This document shows, piece by piece, positions 16,286 to 24,449 of a stretch of DNA of 64,000 nt. Made by a program: the position numbers and the translations under genes. The notes under the pieces are model-generated. The model was not told the DNA's origin, made no database searches, and saw nothing but the letters and a program-made list of their open reading frames with translations. The stretch's first letter is position 1. Every line of letters starts with the position of its first letter. The DNA is from Candidatus Villigracilis adiacens. GTDB lineage: Bacteria > Chloroflexota > Anaerolineae > Anaerolineales > Villigracilaceae. The stretch covers positions 1-64,000 of the forward strand of contig JADJBU010000004.1 in the NCBI GenBank assembly GCA_016703605.1, in the 5' to 3' direction.

Positions 16286-17182
16286 ATGGAATTCATCGGT
16301 GAAATTGCGGGGCTGGGTACGTCGTTTTGCTTTTCCATTACCGCGCTGGTTTTTACCGCCACCGGGCGGATGATCGGTTCGCAAGCCACCAATCGGATGC
16401 GGCTATTGTTCGCATTGTCGTATCTCATAGTGTTGAACCTCATTCTCTTCCGCGAGCCGCTGCCGTTCTCGGCGGGGACGCCGCGCTGGGTGTGGCTGAG
16501 TCTCTCCGGGGTGATCGGGCTTTCGCTGGGTGACGCCTGGTGGTTCAAGTCTCTGGTATTGGTGGGTCCGCGTCTTGGGAGCCTGTTGTTGAGCCTTGCC
16601 CCGATCTTTGGCGCGGTCATTGCCTGGGTATTTTTCAACGAGACGCTCAGTCTCCTGCAAATATTGGGCATCCTGCTGGCGTTGGCAGGAATCGCCTGGG
16701 TGGTGGTTTCGCATCGGGAAGAATCCGATTCGCCAAAGGAACACACCCGGCAGGGAATCGTCTTTGGCATATTGTCTGCCCTGGGGCAGGCGGTGGGATT
16801 CGTCCTCTCGAAACAAAGCATGGAGGGGAACTTCCCCCCGTTTCAAGCCAACGCCATCCGTATGCTGGCGGCGGCGATTTTCGTCTGGGTGTGGGCGCTG
16901 GTTGACGGTCAGGCCCGGGCGACCATCGTCAATGTGAGAGCGCAGCCGAAATCGCTCTGGCTGCTCGCCCTCGGATCCCTGATCGGACCCGTCCTGGGCG
17001 TGTCTGCCAGCCTTCTGGCGGTTCAACATACCAAGATCGGCGTTGCCAGTACCCTGATGGCGCTGCCGCCGGTGATCGTCCTGCCGGTCAGTTATTTTAT
17101 TTTCAAGGAAAAGGTCGGCTGGCAGGGTATCGCCGGGACTTTACTTGCCATCGCCGGAGTCGCTGTTTTGTTCCTCGCATAA
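16286..17182 (+). CDS. EamA (DMT superfamily) permease
   Basis: A 298-residue protein, ten transmembrane segments, starting MEFIGEIAGLGTSFCFSITA. The frame is open upstream to 15791 only as a shadow of the previous gene; ATG 16286 gives the right N terminus. Motifs include SLAPIFGAVIAWVFFNETLS at the end of the first repeat and VIVLPVSYFIFKEKVGWQGI at the end of the second, each the usual EamA P-x-hydrophobic-E pattern. A polar loop (HREESDSPKEHTRQG) separates the repeats. Likely co-transcribed with the permease before it. Confidence 0.9.
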   Translation: MEFIGEIAGLGTSFCFSITALVFTATGRMIGSQATNRMRLLFALSYLIVLNLILFREPLPFSAGTPRWVWLSLSGVIGLSLGDAWWFKSLVLVGPRLGSLLLSLAPIFGAVIAWVFFNETLSLLQILGILLALAGIAWVVVSHREESDSPKEHTRQGIVFGILSALGQAVGFVLSKQSMEGNFPPFQANAIRMLAAAIFVWVWALVDGQARATIVNVRAQPKSLWLLALGSLIGPVLGVSASLLAVQHTKIGVASTLMALPPVIVLPVSYFIFKEKVGWQGIAGTLLAIAGVAVLFLA

Positions 17183-17204
17183 TTCGTGCGCAAGCAAAGG
17201 TTGT

Positions 17205-17480
17205 CAATTGGGACTGCAAAAACGAGTGCAGGCAAAGGTTGTCAGTTTGGACTGCAAAATCTCCTGATTTTGCCCGAAAGTCGGGAGATGCCGCCACGGC
17301 GTCACTCTGCGCCGCTTTCGACTCCGTGCCTGACATGTTTTGCTTGCACACGCAAAAACTTGCCCTGAGCCTGTCGAAGGGTATCCCGATTTTGCTCGAA
17401 AGTCGGGAGATGCCGTGGCGCCGTTGGCGCCACCACGCTGCCGCTTTCGACTCCGCGCCTGACATGTTTTGCCTGCACCC
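17205..17480. repeat. Two tandem copies of a GC-rich dispersed repeat
   Basis: Copy A (17205-17345) and copy B (17380-17480) share GATTTTGC-C/T-CGAAAGTCGGGAGATGCCG, a variable inverted-repeat core (GGCGCC...GGCGCC in copy B), then CGCTTTCGACTCCG-x-GCCTGACATGTTTTGC. The same element occurs inverted at 40264-40375, and its AAGGTTGTCAG...GACTGCAAAATC part at 37559-37628. CCTGAGCCTGTCGAAGGG lies between the copies. No gene is seen in 17183-17600. Confidence 0.8.
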
Positions 17481-17610
17481 ATAATTCGGGCAGGGCGGGC
17501 TGCGGGTGCTATAATCTTATCCGGGACGTACGCAAGCGCATAAGTCCAATACGGATCAAACATCTCCATTGTCTTTTCCTTATAAATGGCAATGGAAGAA
17601 TAGGAACATT

Positions 17611-18861
17611 TTGAATTTCTCCCAATTTCATCTCGATCCCCGCTTAAACCAGGGGATCACCAAGGCGGGGTATGAGACGCCCACTCCCATTCAGCAAGCC
17701 GCCATCCCCGCCGCCCTGCGCGGACGGGACATCATCGGCACGGCGCAGACCGGAACCGGCAAGACGGCGGCGTTCGTTCTGCCGATTCTGAATAAACTGC
17801 TCAACGGTCAACGCGGCACGCCGCGCGCGCTGATCGTGACGCCGACGCGCGAACTGGCAGAGCAGATCAACGATGTGATCAAAACCCTGTCGGCGGGGAC
17901 AAGGCTGAAGAGCACAACCATCTACGGCGGAGTCGGAGCCGCGCCTCAAATCCAGGCATTGCGCAACGGCGCGGAAATCCTCGTCGCCTGCCCGGGGCGC
18001 CTGCTGGACCTGATCGCCCAGGGTCATGCCAGGATGGCGAACATCGAAATGCTTGTGCTGGACGAAGCCGACAGGATGTTCGACATGGGCTTCCTGCCGG
18101 ACGTGCGCCGCATCGTCAGAGCCGTGCCGGAAAAACGGCAGACCATGATGTTCTCCGCCACCTTCCCGCCGGATGTTGAACTGCTTGCAAAGCAGGCGTT
18201 GAAAGAACCGCAAAAGATCGCGATGGGCATCGTCAAACCGGCGCATACGGTGGCGCATGCCTTGTACCCCGTGCCGCAGCATTTGAAATCCGTGCTGTTG
18301 ATCGAACTTTTAAAGCGCACGGATACGAATTCGGTGCTGGTGTTTACCCGCACAAAACATCGCGCGCATCGCGTGGCGCAGCAGATCCAAAAAGCCGGGT
18401 TCAAGGTGACCAGTTTGCACGGAGACCGGTCTCAGGGGCAGCGACAGGCGGCGCTCAAAGGCTTCAAAAGCGGGCATCACGACATCATGGTCGCCACCGA
18501 TATCGCCGCGCGCGGGTTGGATATCGAAACCGTCTCGCACGTCATCAACTACGACATGCCCGACACCGCCGACGCCTATATCCATCGCATCGGACGCACC
18601 GGGCGCGCGCAACGAACAGGCGATGCGTTTACATTGGTGACGGATGATGACAAAGATATGATCCGCACCCTTGAGAAGATCATGGGACAGCCCCTCAAAC
18701 GCGAGACGCTCGAAGGATTTGACTACGCGCGTCCCGCCCCGCCCCGGTCTGAATCCGGCGGAAGGGGCAGGGGCGCCCCGAGAGATGGACAACGTCCGCC
18801 CAGACCTGCGCCCACGCCGAAGAGTTTTGGAAAAAACCGGCTGGCTCCGAGAAAAAAATAG
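17611..18861 (+). CDS. DEAD-box ATP-dependent RNA helicase
   Basis: A 416-residue helicase if the TTG at 17611 (after AGGAAC) is used; the frame is open from 17569. All core motifs are present: Q motif (GYETPTPIQQAAIP), I (AQTGTGKT), Ia (TPTRELAEQ), II (VLDEADRMFDMGF), III (SATF), IV (VLVFTRTKHRA), V (ATDIAARGLD), VI (YIHRIGRTGRA). The short C-terminal tail is Arg/Pro/Gly-rich and basic, as in RhlE-type enzymes that act on ribosome assembly or structured mRNA. A 5' leader of roughly 90 nt follows a TATAAT at about 17511, possibly used for cold control (inference). Confidence 0.93.
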   Translation: MNFSQFHLDPRLNQGITKAGYETPTPIQQAAIPAALRGRDIIGTAQTGTGKTAAFVLPILNKLLNGQRGTPRALIVTPTRELAEQINDVIKTLSAGTRLKSTTIYGGVGAAPQIQALRNGAEILVACPGRLLDLIAQGHARMANIEMLVLDEADRMFDMGFLPDVRRIVRAVPEKRQTMMFSATFPPDVELLAKQALKEPQKIAMGIVKPAHTVAHALYPVPQHLKSVLLIELLKRTDTNSVLVFTRTKHRAHRVAQQIQKAGFKVTSLHGDRSQGQRQAALKGFKSGHHDIMVATDIAARGLDIETVSHVINYDMPDTADAYIHRIGRTGRAQRTGDAFTLVTDDDKDMIRTLEKIMGQPLKRETLEGFDYARPAPPRSESGGRGRGAPRDGQRPPRPAPTPKSFGKNRLAPRKK

Positions 18862-18895
18862 ATTTGGGTTTACGCGTACGGTCGCCGGTCTGCTT

Positions 18896-19657
18896 TTACC
18901 GCGCCAAATAAATAACAGCCACGATCACGCCGATCGTCACCACCGTCCACCGCAGCGTGGACGGTTTGATTTTGCCAGCGAGACGCCCGCCCAAATTGCC
19001 GCCGATCAGCGCACCGACAGCCATCACCAACGCTACCGTCCATAATACTTGACCGGAGAAGATGAAGAAAATCGCCGCCGCCACATTGACCGCGAATGCA
19101 ACGGCTTGCTTAAGGGCATTGAGTCGGGTCAGCGAATCTTCCAAGGTCAAGCCGAGAGCCGAGAGGACGATGACGCTCAAACCTGCGCCAAAGTATCCGC
19201 CGTAGATCGAAGCGAGCCCGACCGGAAGCCACGTCATTTTTTCGAGATTGGCACCCTGATGCTCCCCCATCCGTTTCACCAACCACGCGCGGACTGGGTC
19301 TTGGATCGCCAACAAAACACAAGCCAAAAGAATCAGATACGGCACGAGTTCAGTAAATAACTTCTCGCCGGTTCGCAAGAGTAAAAATCCGCCCAGCACG
19401 CCGCCAATAACACTAGCTGGCAACAACAACCAAAGGCGTTTGGTCTGGTCGCGCAAGTCCTTCATCTGTGCCAACGTCCCGCCGAAGTAACCGGGGCAAA
19501 GCGCCACCGTGTTCGTCACATTGGCAGCGACAGCGGGGATGCCTAGAAAGGTTAAGACAGGAAACGTGATGAGCGTCCCGCCGCCCGCGAGGGCATTGAC
19601 CGCTCCCGCCGCGAGCGCGGCAAGGGCGGCGAAGAGATAGTCTAGGGGGGTGAGCAT
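18896..19657 (-). CDS. TSUP (TauE/SafE) family permease
   Basis: A 253-residue membrane protein with about eight transmembrane segments and the family signature [20 protein letters not shown] near the start (residues 14-33) and its internal repeat [20 protein letters not shown] near residue 150. TSUP proteins carry sulfite, sulfoacetate or similar organic sulfur anions, mostly outward. No sulfur gene is adjacent. Convergent with the helicase gene. Its start is close to the valS promoter region on the other strand. Confidence 0.9.
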   Translation of the reverse strand: MLTPLDYLFAALAALAAGAVNALAGGGTLITFPVLTFLGIPAVAANVTNTVALCPGYFGGTLAQMKDLRDQTKRLWLLLPASVIGGVLGGFLLLRTGEKLFTELVPYLILLACVLLAIQDPVRAWLVKRMGEHQGANLEKMTWLPVGLASIYGGYFGAGLSVIVLSALGLTLEDSLTRLNALKQAVAFAVNVAAAIFFIFSGQVLWTVALVMAVGALIGGNLGGRLAGKIKPSTLRWTVVTIGVIVAVIYLAR

Positions 19658-19745
19658 ATTTTTTCATATCCTTGGATTGGGATTTGGCAAGTATAGCATC
19701 GTGAATGGATTGGAACGTCACGTCATTTGTTACTTTTCTCCATGC

Positions 19746-19774
19746 TTGACGCCCCCCGCCCTCCGGCATATAAT
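19746..19774 (+). promoter_or_regulatory. Housekeeping promoter of the valS T-box leader
   Basis: TTGACG at 19746-19751, 17-bp spacer, TATAAT at 19769-19774. Start of transcription expected near 19781, just before the T-box leader. Confidence 0.88.
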
Positions 19775-19784
19775 CCCAGCCATT

Positions 19785-20052
19785 CAGAAGTAGTACGCGC
19801 AAGGTTCCCTGATAGAGAAGGAGATGCAAGGTGGAAGTCTCCGCAGGAAAACAGCGCCGAAGTCGTCTGAAACCACTGGCGAAGAAAGCCTGTTCACTGA
19901 TTACTGGTCACTAGACCGGCACGGGATTGCCCGTTACAGCAAAAGCTGATGATTGTCAGCGAATGAGTGTCTCGTCTTTGATGGGAAACCGAGGTGGTAC
20001 CGCGGAGCCTGCGCTTCGTCCTCAGAATGGACGAGGCGTTTTTATTTTTAAG
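19785..20052 (+). ncRNA. T-box riboswitch upstream of valS
   Basis: Leader of about 270 nt. Near its 3' end is the T-box core GGTGGTACCGCGG (19993-20005), which forms the antiterminator that binds the free CCA end of uncharged tRNA. It is followed by the competing terminator: CGCTTCGTCC / GGACGAGGCG (about 20012-20038) and a run TTTTTATTTTT. Stem I lies in about 19790-19890, with a GAAGTCGTC segment that could present a GUC valine specifier codon (my assignment, not folded). Uncharged tRNA-Val would let transcription pass into valS. Confidence 0.93.
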
Positions 20053-20056
20053 GGTA

Positions 20057-20117
20057 AGGGAATAGTGAATAGAGAACAGAGACTAGTCTCTAATATCCAT
20101 TCTCTACTCTCTAATAC
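20057..20117. repeat. Short AGAGA/CTCTA heptamer-like repeats between T-box and valS
   Basis: GAATAGTGAATAGAGAACAG faces CATTCTCTACTCTCTAATAC, a partly inverted low-complexity stretch placed after the terminator and before the AAGGAGC ribosome site of valS. Confidence 0.5.
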
Positions 20118-20129
20118 CAAGGAGCAAGA

Positions 20130-22853
20130 ATGACCAAACAGGAATTACCCAAAGCGTATGATTTCAAAGACACCGAATCGCGCATTTATGCGATGTGGGA
20201 GGCGGGCGGATATTTCAAACCGCACAATGACCCGAACAAGCCGGGCTTCGACCCGAGCGTCAAGCCGTTCGTTATCTCCATCCCGCCGCCAAACGTGACC
20301 GGTGAACTGCATCTCGGTCACGCCATGTTCGTCAGCGTGGAAGATCTGATGATCCGCTATCACCGCATGAAGGGTTACTCCACGCTTTGGGTTCCCGGCA
20401 CCGACCATGCAGGCATCGCCACGCAACTCATGGTGGAACGTGACTTGCTCCGAACCGAAGAGATCACCCGCGAAGAATATGGGCGTGAGAAATTCATCGA
20501 ACGCACCTGGGCATGGAAGAAAAAATACGGTGGACTCATCACCACGCAGATTCGCCGCCTCGGCGCTTCCTGTGACTGGGATCGTGAACGCTTCACACTG
20601 GACGAGGGACTGAGTCGCGCTGTCCGTGAAGCTTTTGTGCGTCTGTACGAAAAAGGCATGATCTATCGCGGACCACGTCTCATCAACTGGTCGCCCGGTC
20701 TCAAGACTGCCGTGTCTGACCTCGAAGTGGAATACTCCGAGGAAGATGCCACGTTATATTATTTCAAATATATGATCAAGCCAGAGACTTCCGAAGTCTC
20801 CAAGACTTCGGAAGTCTATATCCCCGTCGCAACGATTCGTCCCGAAACCATTTTGGGCGATACGGCTGTGGCTGTCCACCCGGAAGATGAACGCTTCAAG
20901 AAATTTATCGGCAAGACCGCCATCGTGCCCATGCTCGGACGTGAAATCCCCATCATCGGTGATGAATATGTGAGCATGGAATTCGGAACCGGCGCGTTAA
21001 AGATCACGCCTGGTCACGACCCGAACGACTATGCCATCGCGCATCGTCACAACCTGCCGATCATCTCCATGCTGGATAAAGAAGCCAAGGTCAACGAGAA
21101 TGGCGGAAAATATCAGGGTATGGATCGCTTCGAAGCGAGGAAACAACTCTGGGCGGAGATGAAAGAGGCGGGGCTTGTCATCAAGACCGAACCGTATCGC
21201 ACTACCATCCCCCGTTCGCAGCGCGGCGGTGAGATCGTCGAGCCGATGATCTCGGAACAGTGGTTCGTGAAAATTGAATCGATGGCGAATGCCGGTCTCG
21301 ATGCGGTGAAAGATGGGCGCATCAAGATCGTGCCTGAGCGTTTTGAGAAGACCTACTTCAACTGGCTCGATAACATCAAAGACTGGTGTATCAGCCGTCA
21401 GTTGTGGTGGGGACATCGCATCCCGGTGTGGTATTGCCCCGATGGGCACATGACCTGCACGCGCGAAGACCCGACCCAATGTGCGACCTGCGGCTCGAAA
21501 GACATTCATCAAGACGATGATGTGCTCGACACTTGGTTCTCGTCTGGCTTGTGGCCCTTCTCCACGCTCGGCTGGCCCGATGAAACGCCCGACCTGAAAT
21601 ATTTTTATCCCACTTCCTACATGGAAACGGGTTACGACATTTTGTTCTTCTGGGTCGCGCGCATGATCATGAGCGGACTGGAATATACCGGCGAAGCGCC
21701 GTTCCATACCGTGTACCTGCACGGACTCATCCGCGATGAACATGGACGCAAGATGTCGAAGACATACGGAAACGTGATCGACCCGCTGACCGTGATGGAT
21801 GAACTTGGCACCGACGCGCTGCGTTTCACTTTGTTAGTGGGTGCAACGCCCGGCAACGACATGAATCTTTCGGTGAAGAAAGTGGAAGCGAACCGCAACT
21901 TCGCCAACAAGGTTTGGAATGCGGGACGGTTTGTGATTAGTGCCATTGATGCGTTGGATGGTAAACAAGGAAACAAGGAAACAAGTACCCAATGGACTCT
22001 CGCCGATTCGTGGATCTGGGCTCGTCTGCAGATTCTCATTCGCGACGTGGAACGCCAATTCCAGAACTTCCAATATGGGCAAGCCGGTCAACAGATCTAC
22101 GACTTTTTGTGGGCAGACTTTGCTGACTGGTACGTGGAAATTGCCAAGCAAGAATTAAACGAGGGTGGACCTCGCGCCGCCCGCGCCGCAGATACGCTCG
22201 CGCGCGTGTTCGACATCACACTGCGTTTGCTGCATCCCTTCACTCCCTTCGTGACCGAAGAAATTTGGGGGCATCTGCATAGCGCCCTGCGCGAATCTCC
22301 GCTTAAAGATATTTGCAAAGACTGGCCCGATGCGCTCATCGTCGCCAAGTGGCCAGAACCGCGCGACCCCGAAGGCTGGGAAGCCGACAAAGTCGCAGAC
22401 TTCGAACTCATTCAAGAGATCGTGCGTTCCATCCGCAACCTGCGCGCCGAAAAGAACGTGGCACCTTCCAAGAAGATCGCTGCATCTATTTCTGCGGGTG
22501 CAAAAACAGACTTGTTGAATGAACAGTCGAAAGTCATCGCCGCCCTCGCCGGACTCGACCATTCACTATTCACTATTCACTCAGCTCTCACCGACAAACC
22601 CGCCGACTCCGCCGCCCTCGTCGTTGGCTCCGTGGAAATCTATCTCCCCCTTGCAGGGATGGTAGACCTTGCCAGTGAAAAGACTCGCCTCGAAAAAGAA
22701 CTCAAGGAAGCCGAGTCTCACATTCAGCGTTTGGAAAATCTGCTTGGAGGCGACTTCGCCCAAAAGGCTCCACCCGCGCTGGTGCAAAAAGAGCGCGACA
22801 AACTCGCTGCGTACAAAGAAACGGCAGAGAAGATCAAGGCGCAATTGAAGTAA
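20130..22853 (+). CDS. valS: Valyl-tRNA synthetase
   Basis: A 907-residue class I synthetase (EC 6.1.1.9). HIGH motif in PPPNVTGELHLGHAM (about 51-65), KMSKS-type motif in GRKMSKTYGNVIDP (about 540), editing domain with VATIRPETILGDTAVAVHP, and a C-terminal coiled coil (EKTRLEKELKEAESHIQRLE). ATG is preceded by AAGGAGC. Two repeat insertions are carried in frame: an exact 33-bp palindrome at 20785-20817 (residues about 219-229, just before the editing domain core) and three ATTCACT heptamers at 22561-22581 (residues about 811-817). Controlled by the T-box upstream. Confidence 0.97.
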   Translation: MTKQELPKAYDFKDTESRIYAMWEAGGYFKPHNDPNKPGFDPSVKPFVISIPPPNVTGELHLGHAMFVSVEDLMIRYHRMKGYSTLWVPGTDHAGIATQLMVERDLLRTEEITREEYGREKFIERTWAWKKKYGGLITTQIRRLGASCDWDRERFTLDEGLSRAVREAFVRLYEKGMIYRGPRLINWSPGLKTAVSDLEVEYSEEDATLYYFKYMIKPETSEVSKTSEVYIPVATIRPETILGDTAVAVHPEDERFKKFIGKTAIVPMLGREIPIIGDEYVSMEFGTGALKITPGHDPNDYAIAHRHNLPIISMLDKEAKVNENGGKYQGMDRFEARKQLWAEMKEAGLVIKTEPYRTTIPRSQRGGEIVEPMISEQWFVKIESMANAGLDAVKDGRIKIVPERFEKTYFNWLDNIKDWCISRQLWWGHRIPVWYCPDGHMTCTREDPTQCATCGSKDIHQDDDVLDTWFSSGLWPFSTLGWPDETPDLKYFYPTSYMETGYDILFFWVARMIMSGLEYTGEAPFHTVYLHGLIRDEHGRKMSKTYGNVIDPLTVMDELGTDALRFTLLVGATPGNDMNLSVKKVEANRNFANKVWNAGRFVISAIDALDGKQGNKETSTQWTLADSWIWARLQILIRDVERQFQNFQYGQAGQQIYDFLWADFADWYVEIAKQELNEGGPRAARAADTLARVFDITLRLLHPFTPFVTEEIWGHLHSALRESPLKDICKDWPDALIVAKWPEPRDPEGWEADKVADFELIQEIVRSIRNLRAEKNVAPSKKIAASISAGAKTDLLNEQSKVIAALAGLDHSLFTIHSALTDKPADSAALVVGSVEIYLPLAGMVDLASEKTRLEKELKEAESHIQRLENLLGGDFAQKAPPALVQKERDKLAAYKETAEKIKAQLK
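20785..20817. repeat. 33-bp AGAC...GTCT palindrome inside valS
   Basis: 15-bp arms AGACTTCCGAAGTCT and AGACTTCGGAAGTCT around a CCA loop. Exactly 11 codons (KTSEV-type translation), so valS stays in frame. Same architecture (15 + 3 + 15) as 24404-24436 and 27977-28009. Confidence 0.85.
22561..22581. repeat. Three ATTCACT heptamers inside valS
   Basis: ATTCACT x 3 = 21 bp, read in frame as HSLFTIHS-like residues near the C-terminal coiled coil. Confidence 0.8.
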
Positions 22854-22857
22854 TCTT

Positions 22858-23316
22858 GTAGGGCGGGGAACCACCTTATGGAGTTGGAACCCAACCCGGC
22901 CGAACCTTCGGACGGCATTCGAATTTTTCGTGTCCGAAAGTCATCCACGGCACATTGCAATTGCCATATCCGTCCGTGGAAGCATGGCGTAAACGCCTCA
23001 CAGAAATTCCTGATGGTACTTTCAGCGCCGTGTTGGGGATGACGGCATTGGGGTTGCATTTTGGACCGCGCCGCAGGCATGTGTCAACATGCAGCAATGA
23101 TTGCGGGCAGGAGTGCCGCGCTCAGGCAGCCGCCATCGAGAACTGGTTTAATCTTTCCCGCCTTGAACTGAGGTAGGACCAGGCGCCTTGCCTTGTAAAA
23201 AATTCAGCTTTATCGCCGAAGGAACGCGCCCAAATTTCTCCTACCGCAACGGTGAATTCATCGGAGTGTATGCAATGGCAAGGTTGAGACAAGCATAGCC
23301 TGTTATGACCATGACC
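22858..23316 (+). other. No intact gene; possible decayed coding sequence
   Basis: Between valS and the LSDAT gene no convincing ORF is seen. Pieces in different plus-strand frames look protein-like: ESHPRHIAIAISVRGSMA (about 22940-22990), RLTEIPDGTFSAVLG (about 22990-23035), AAGMCQHAAMIAGRSAALRQ (about 23070-23130) and FSYRNGEFIGVYAMARL (about 23236-23286). A hydrophobic strand ending in RGS followed by a Leu-Thr segment and a later H/AGM segment loosely recalls class-3 lipases, so this may be an old pseudogene with several indels. Weak. Confidence 0.25.
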
Positions 23317-24018
23317 TTATCCCATTAAATCGTTCATCTTCTGTATAAACCTGTCCGGCTCCTTGAAAAAATTCGCCACGTAAATCTTCCCCGTGCGGAT
23401 CAACGACAGCGCCTTTGGCTCGAACTTCATCCCGGTGCTTGTCTCCGCGATCAGATCGGCGGTGCGTCCGCTCCCTTCGGCGATCAAGACAGGGCTGCCG
23501 TACTCGATGTTCACCCGCGCATCCTCCCACGCGATCTGCCCCCCATTGATCATGATCGCCACCCTCGCCAGCGGACCCGAGACCGCCTTCGCCGCCGCCG
23601 CAATCCACTCCGACTCGTCGCCCCAATGACTGCCCGGACATAAAATGAAATGCGAATGGTTATGTTCCAAAAACGTCTCGATCATCTCCACTTCGCGGGC
23701 GGCAACGCCGATGAGCGGAATGGAATTCCCCGCATTTTTCACCGCGCGCCCAATCGCCGCCATCACCCCCGAATCCGTACCGCCATCAACGATCACCGCG
23801 CCCTTCGACACAGCGAACGGCGCCAGCCGCGACTCGAAAAAAGCCTGAACCTTTTCAATATCCACCGGGGTCATGCCGCCCGCGCCGCCCACGATCACAA
23901 TCGCGGGGCGATTGCCTGAAAACCCAAGAAGATTCAACCCCTCCGCCAACTCGTCGAAAACATCCGGACGGATCGCGGCTCTCGAAACCTCGTTCAACGG
24001 CAGCATCTCCAGTTGCAT
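23317..24018 (-). CDS. SLOG-superfamily protein with an LSDAT (TRPM-like) domain
   Basis: A 233-residue protein that is almost all LSDAT domain: VIVGGAGGMTP (residues 41-51), AVIVDGGTDSGVMAAIGRA, then PGSHWGDESEWIA and MINGGQIAWEDARVNIEYGS, ending in IAEGSGRTADLIAE. This Rossmann-like fold is related to the ligand-sensing N-terminal domain of TRPM channels and is thought to bind nucleotide-derived ligands; bacterial members are uncharacterised. The frame is open to 24252, but that part overlaps the FMN riboswitch. ATG at 24018 lies 6 nt after a TATAAT, so the mRNA is probably leaderless. Divergent from ribXY. Confidence 0.82.
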   Translation of the reverse strand: MQLEMLPLNEVSRAAIRPDVFDELAEGLNLLGFSGNRPAIVIVGGAGGMTPVDIEKVQAFFESRLAPFAVSKGAVIVDGGTDSGVMAAIGRAVKNAGNSIPLIGVAAREVEMIETFLEHNHSHFILCPGSHWGDESEWIAAAAKAVSGPLARVAIMINGGQIAWEDARVNIEYGSPVLIAEGSGRTADLIAETSTGMKFEPKALSLIRTGKIYVANFFKEPDRFIQKMNDLMG

Positions 24019-24024
24019 CCCCAA

Positions 24025-24053
24025 ATTATACGCAGGATGCCCCCCCGCGCCAA
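24025..24053 (-). promoter_or_regulatory. Promoter of the LSDAT gene giving a leaderless mRNA
   Basis: On the minus strand TTGGCG (24053-24048), 17-bp spacer, TATAAT (24030-24025). The ATG begins six bases after the -10 box, at the expected transcription start. Confidence 0.75.
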
Positions 24054-24061
24054 TAAGCGAA

Positions 24062-24090
24062 TTGACACGCGCAATTGGCATGGCTATAAT
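24062..24090 (+). promoter_or_regulatory. Consensus promoter of the FMN riboswitch-ribXY transcript
   Basis: Perfect TTGACA (24062-24067), 17-bp spacer, perfect TATAAT (24085-24090). Transcription would start about 24097, directly ahead of the FMN element. It is only 9 bp away from the -35 box of the divergent LSDAT promoter. Confidence 0.92.
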
Positions 24091-24107
24091 GACCGCACAA
24101 TTTATAT

Positions 24108-24249
24108 AACCTTCGGGGCAGGGTGCAATTCCCGATCGGTGGTACAGCCCACGAGCCTGTTTAGGTACATCGCTTTCCTCATTGGGAAAACGGGCATGAT
24201 CCGGCGCAACTCCGGAGCCGACAGTAAAAGTCTGGATAGAAGAAGGTAT
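24108..24249 (+). ncRNA. FMN riboswitch (RFN element)
   Basis: Contains the conserved strings of the RFN element in order: CTTCGGGGCAGGGTGCAATT (24111-24130), CCCGATCGGTGGTACAGCCC, GATCCGGCGCAACTCCGGAG (24198-24217), CCGACAGTAAAAGTCTGGAT and AGAAGG closing helix P1 with CCTTC. It binds FMN and controls flavin synthesis or uptake genes. A candidate terminator (CCCCGGAAAC / GTTTTCCGGG then TTTT, 24286-24317) follows and could be the expression platform. Target genes are ribX and ribY. Confidence 0.94.
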
Positions 24250-24285
24250 CAACGCAACTCCGCGATGGATTTGTGTCGATTCGCG

Positions 24286-24317
24286 CCCCGGAAACGTTCG
24301 CTGTTTTCCGGGTTTTG
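24286..24317 (+). terminator. Probable riboswitch-controlled terminator
   Basis: Stem CCCCGGAAAC with GTTTTCCGGG, loop of 7 nt, followed by TTTTGATT. About 37 nt after the FMN aptamer. Confidence 0.7.
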
Positions 24318-24403
24318 ATTCTGCGGATTCACACGCCTCCTACGCGGATTTGAGCCTGATTCCACGCCCCGGAGATTTATCTACTCTGAGGCGTTTTCGT
24401 TTA

Positions 24404-24436
24404 AGACCTGACAGGTTTCCAAAACCTGTCAGGTCT
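24404..24436. repeat. 33-bp AGAC...GTCT palindrome in the ribX leader
   Basis: Perfect 15-bp arms AGACCTGACAGGTTT and AAACCTGTCAGGTCT around a CCA loop. Ends 13 nt before the ribX ATG, where a hairpin could affect ribosome binding. Confidence 0.85.
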
Positions 24437-24449
24437 ATGAAGATGAACC

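Noticed and set aside
17205..17480. CRISPR-like array
   Set aside because: Only two irregular units with internal palindromes, no constant spacer length and no cas genes.
20130..20818. Interpretation of the valS palindrome as an attenuator
   Set aside because: It lies deep within the coding sequence, has no T run after it, and is translated in frame, so it is better explained as a repeat insertion.
24019..24252. N-terminal extension of the LSDAT frame to 24252
   Set aside because: It overlaps the FMN riboswitch on the other strand, and a good promoter for this gene lies inside it at 24025-24053.
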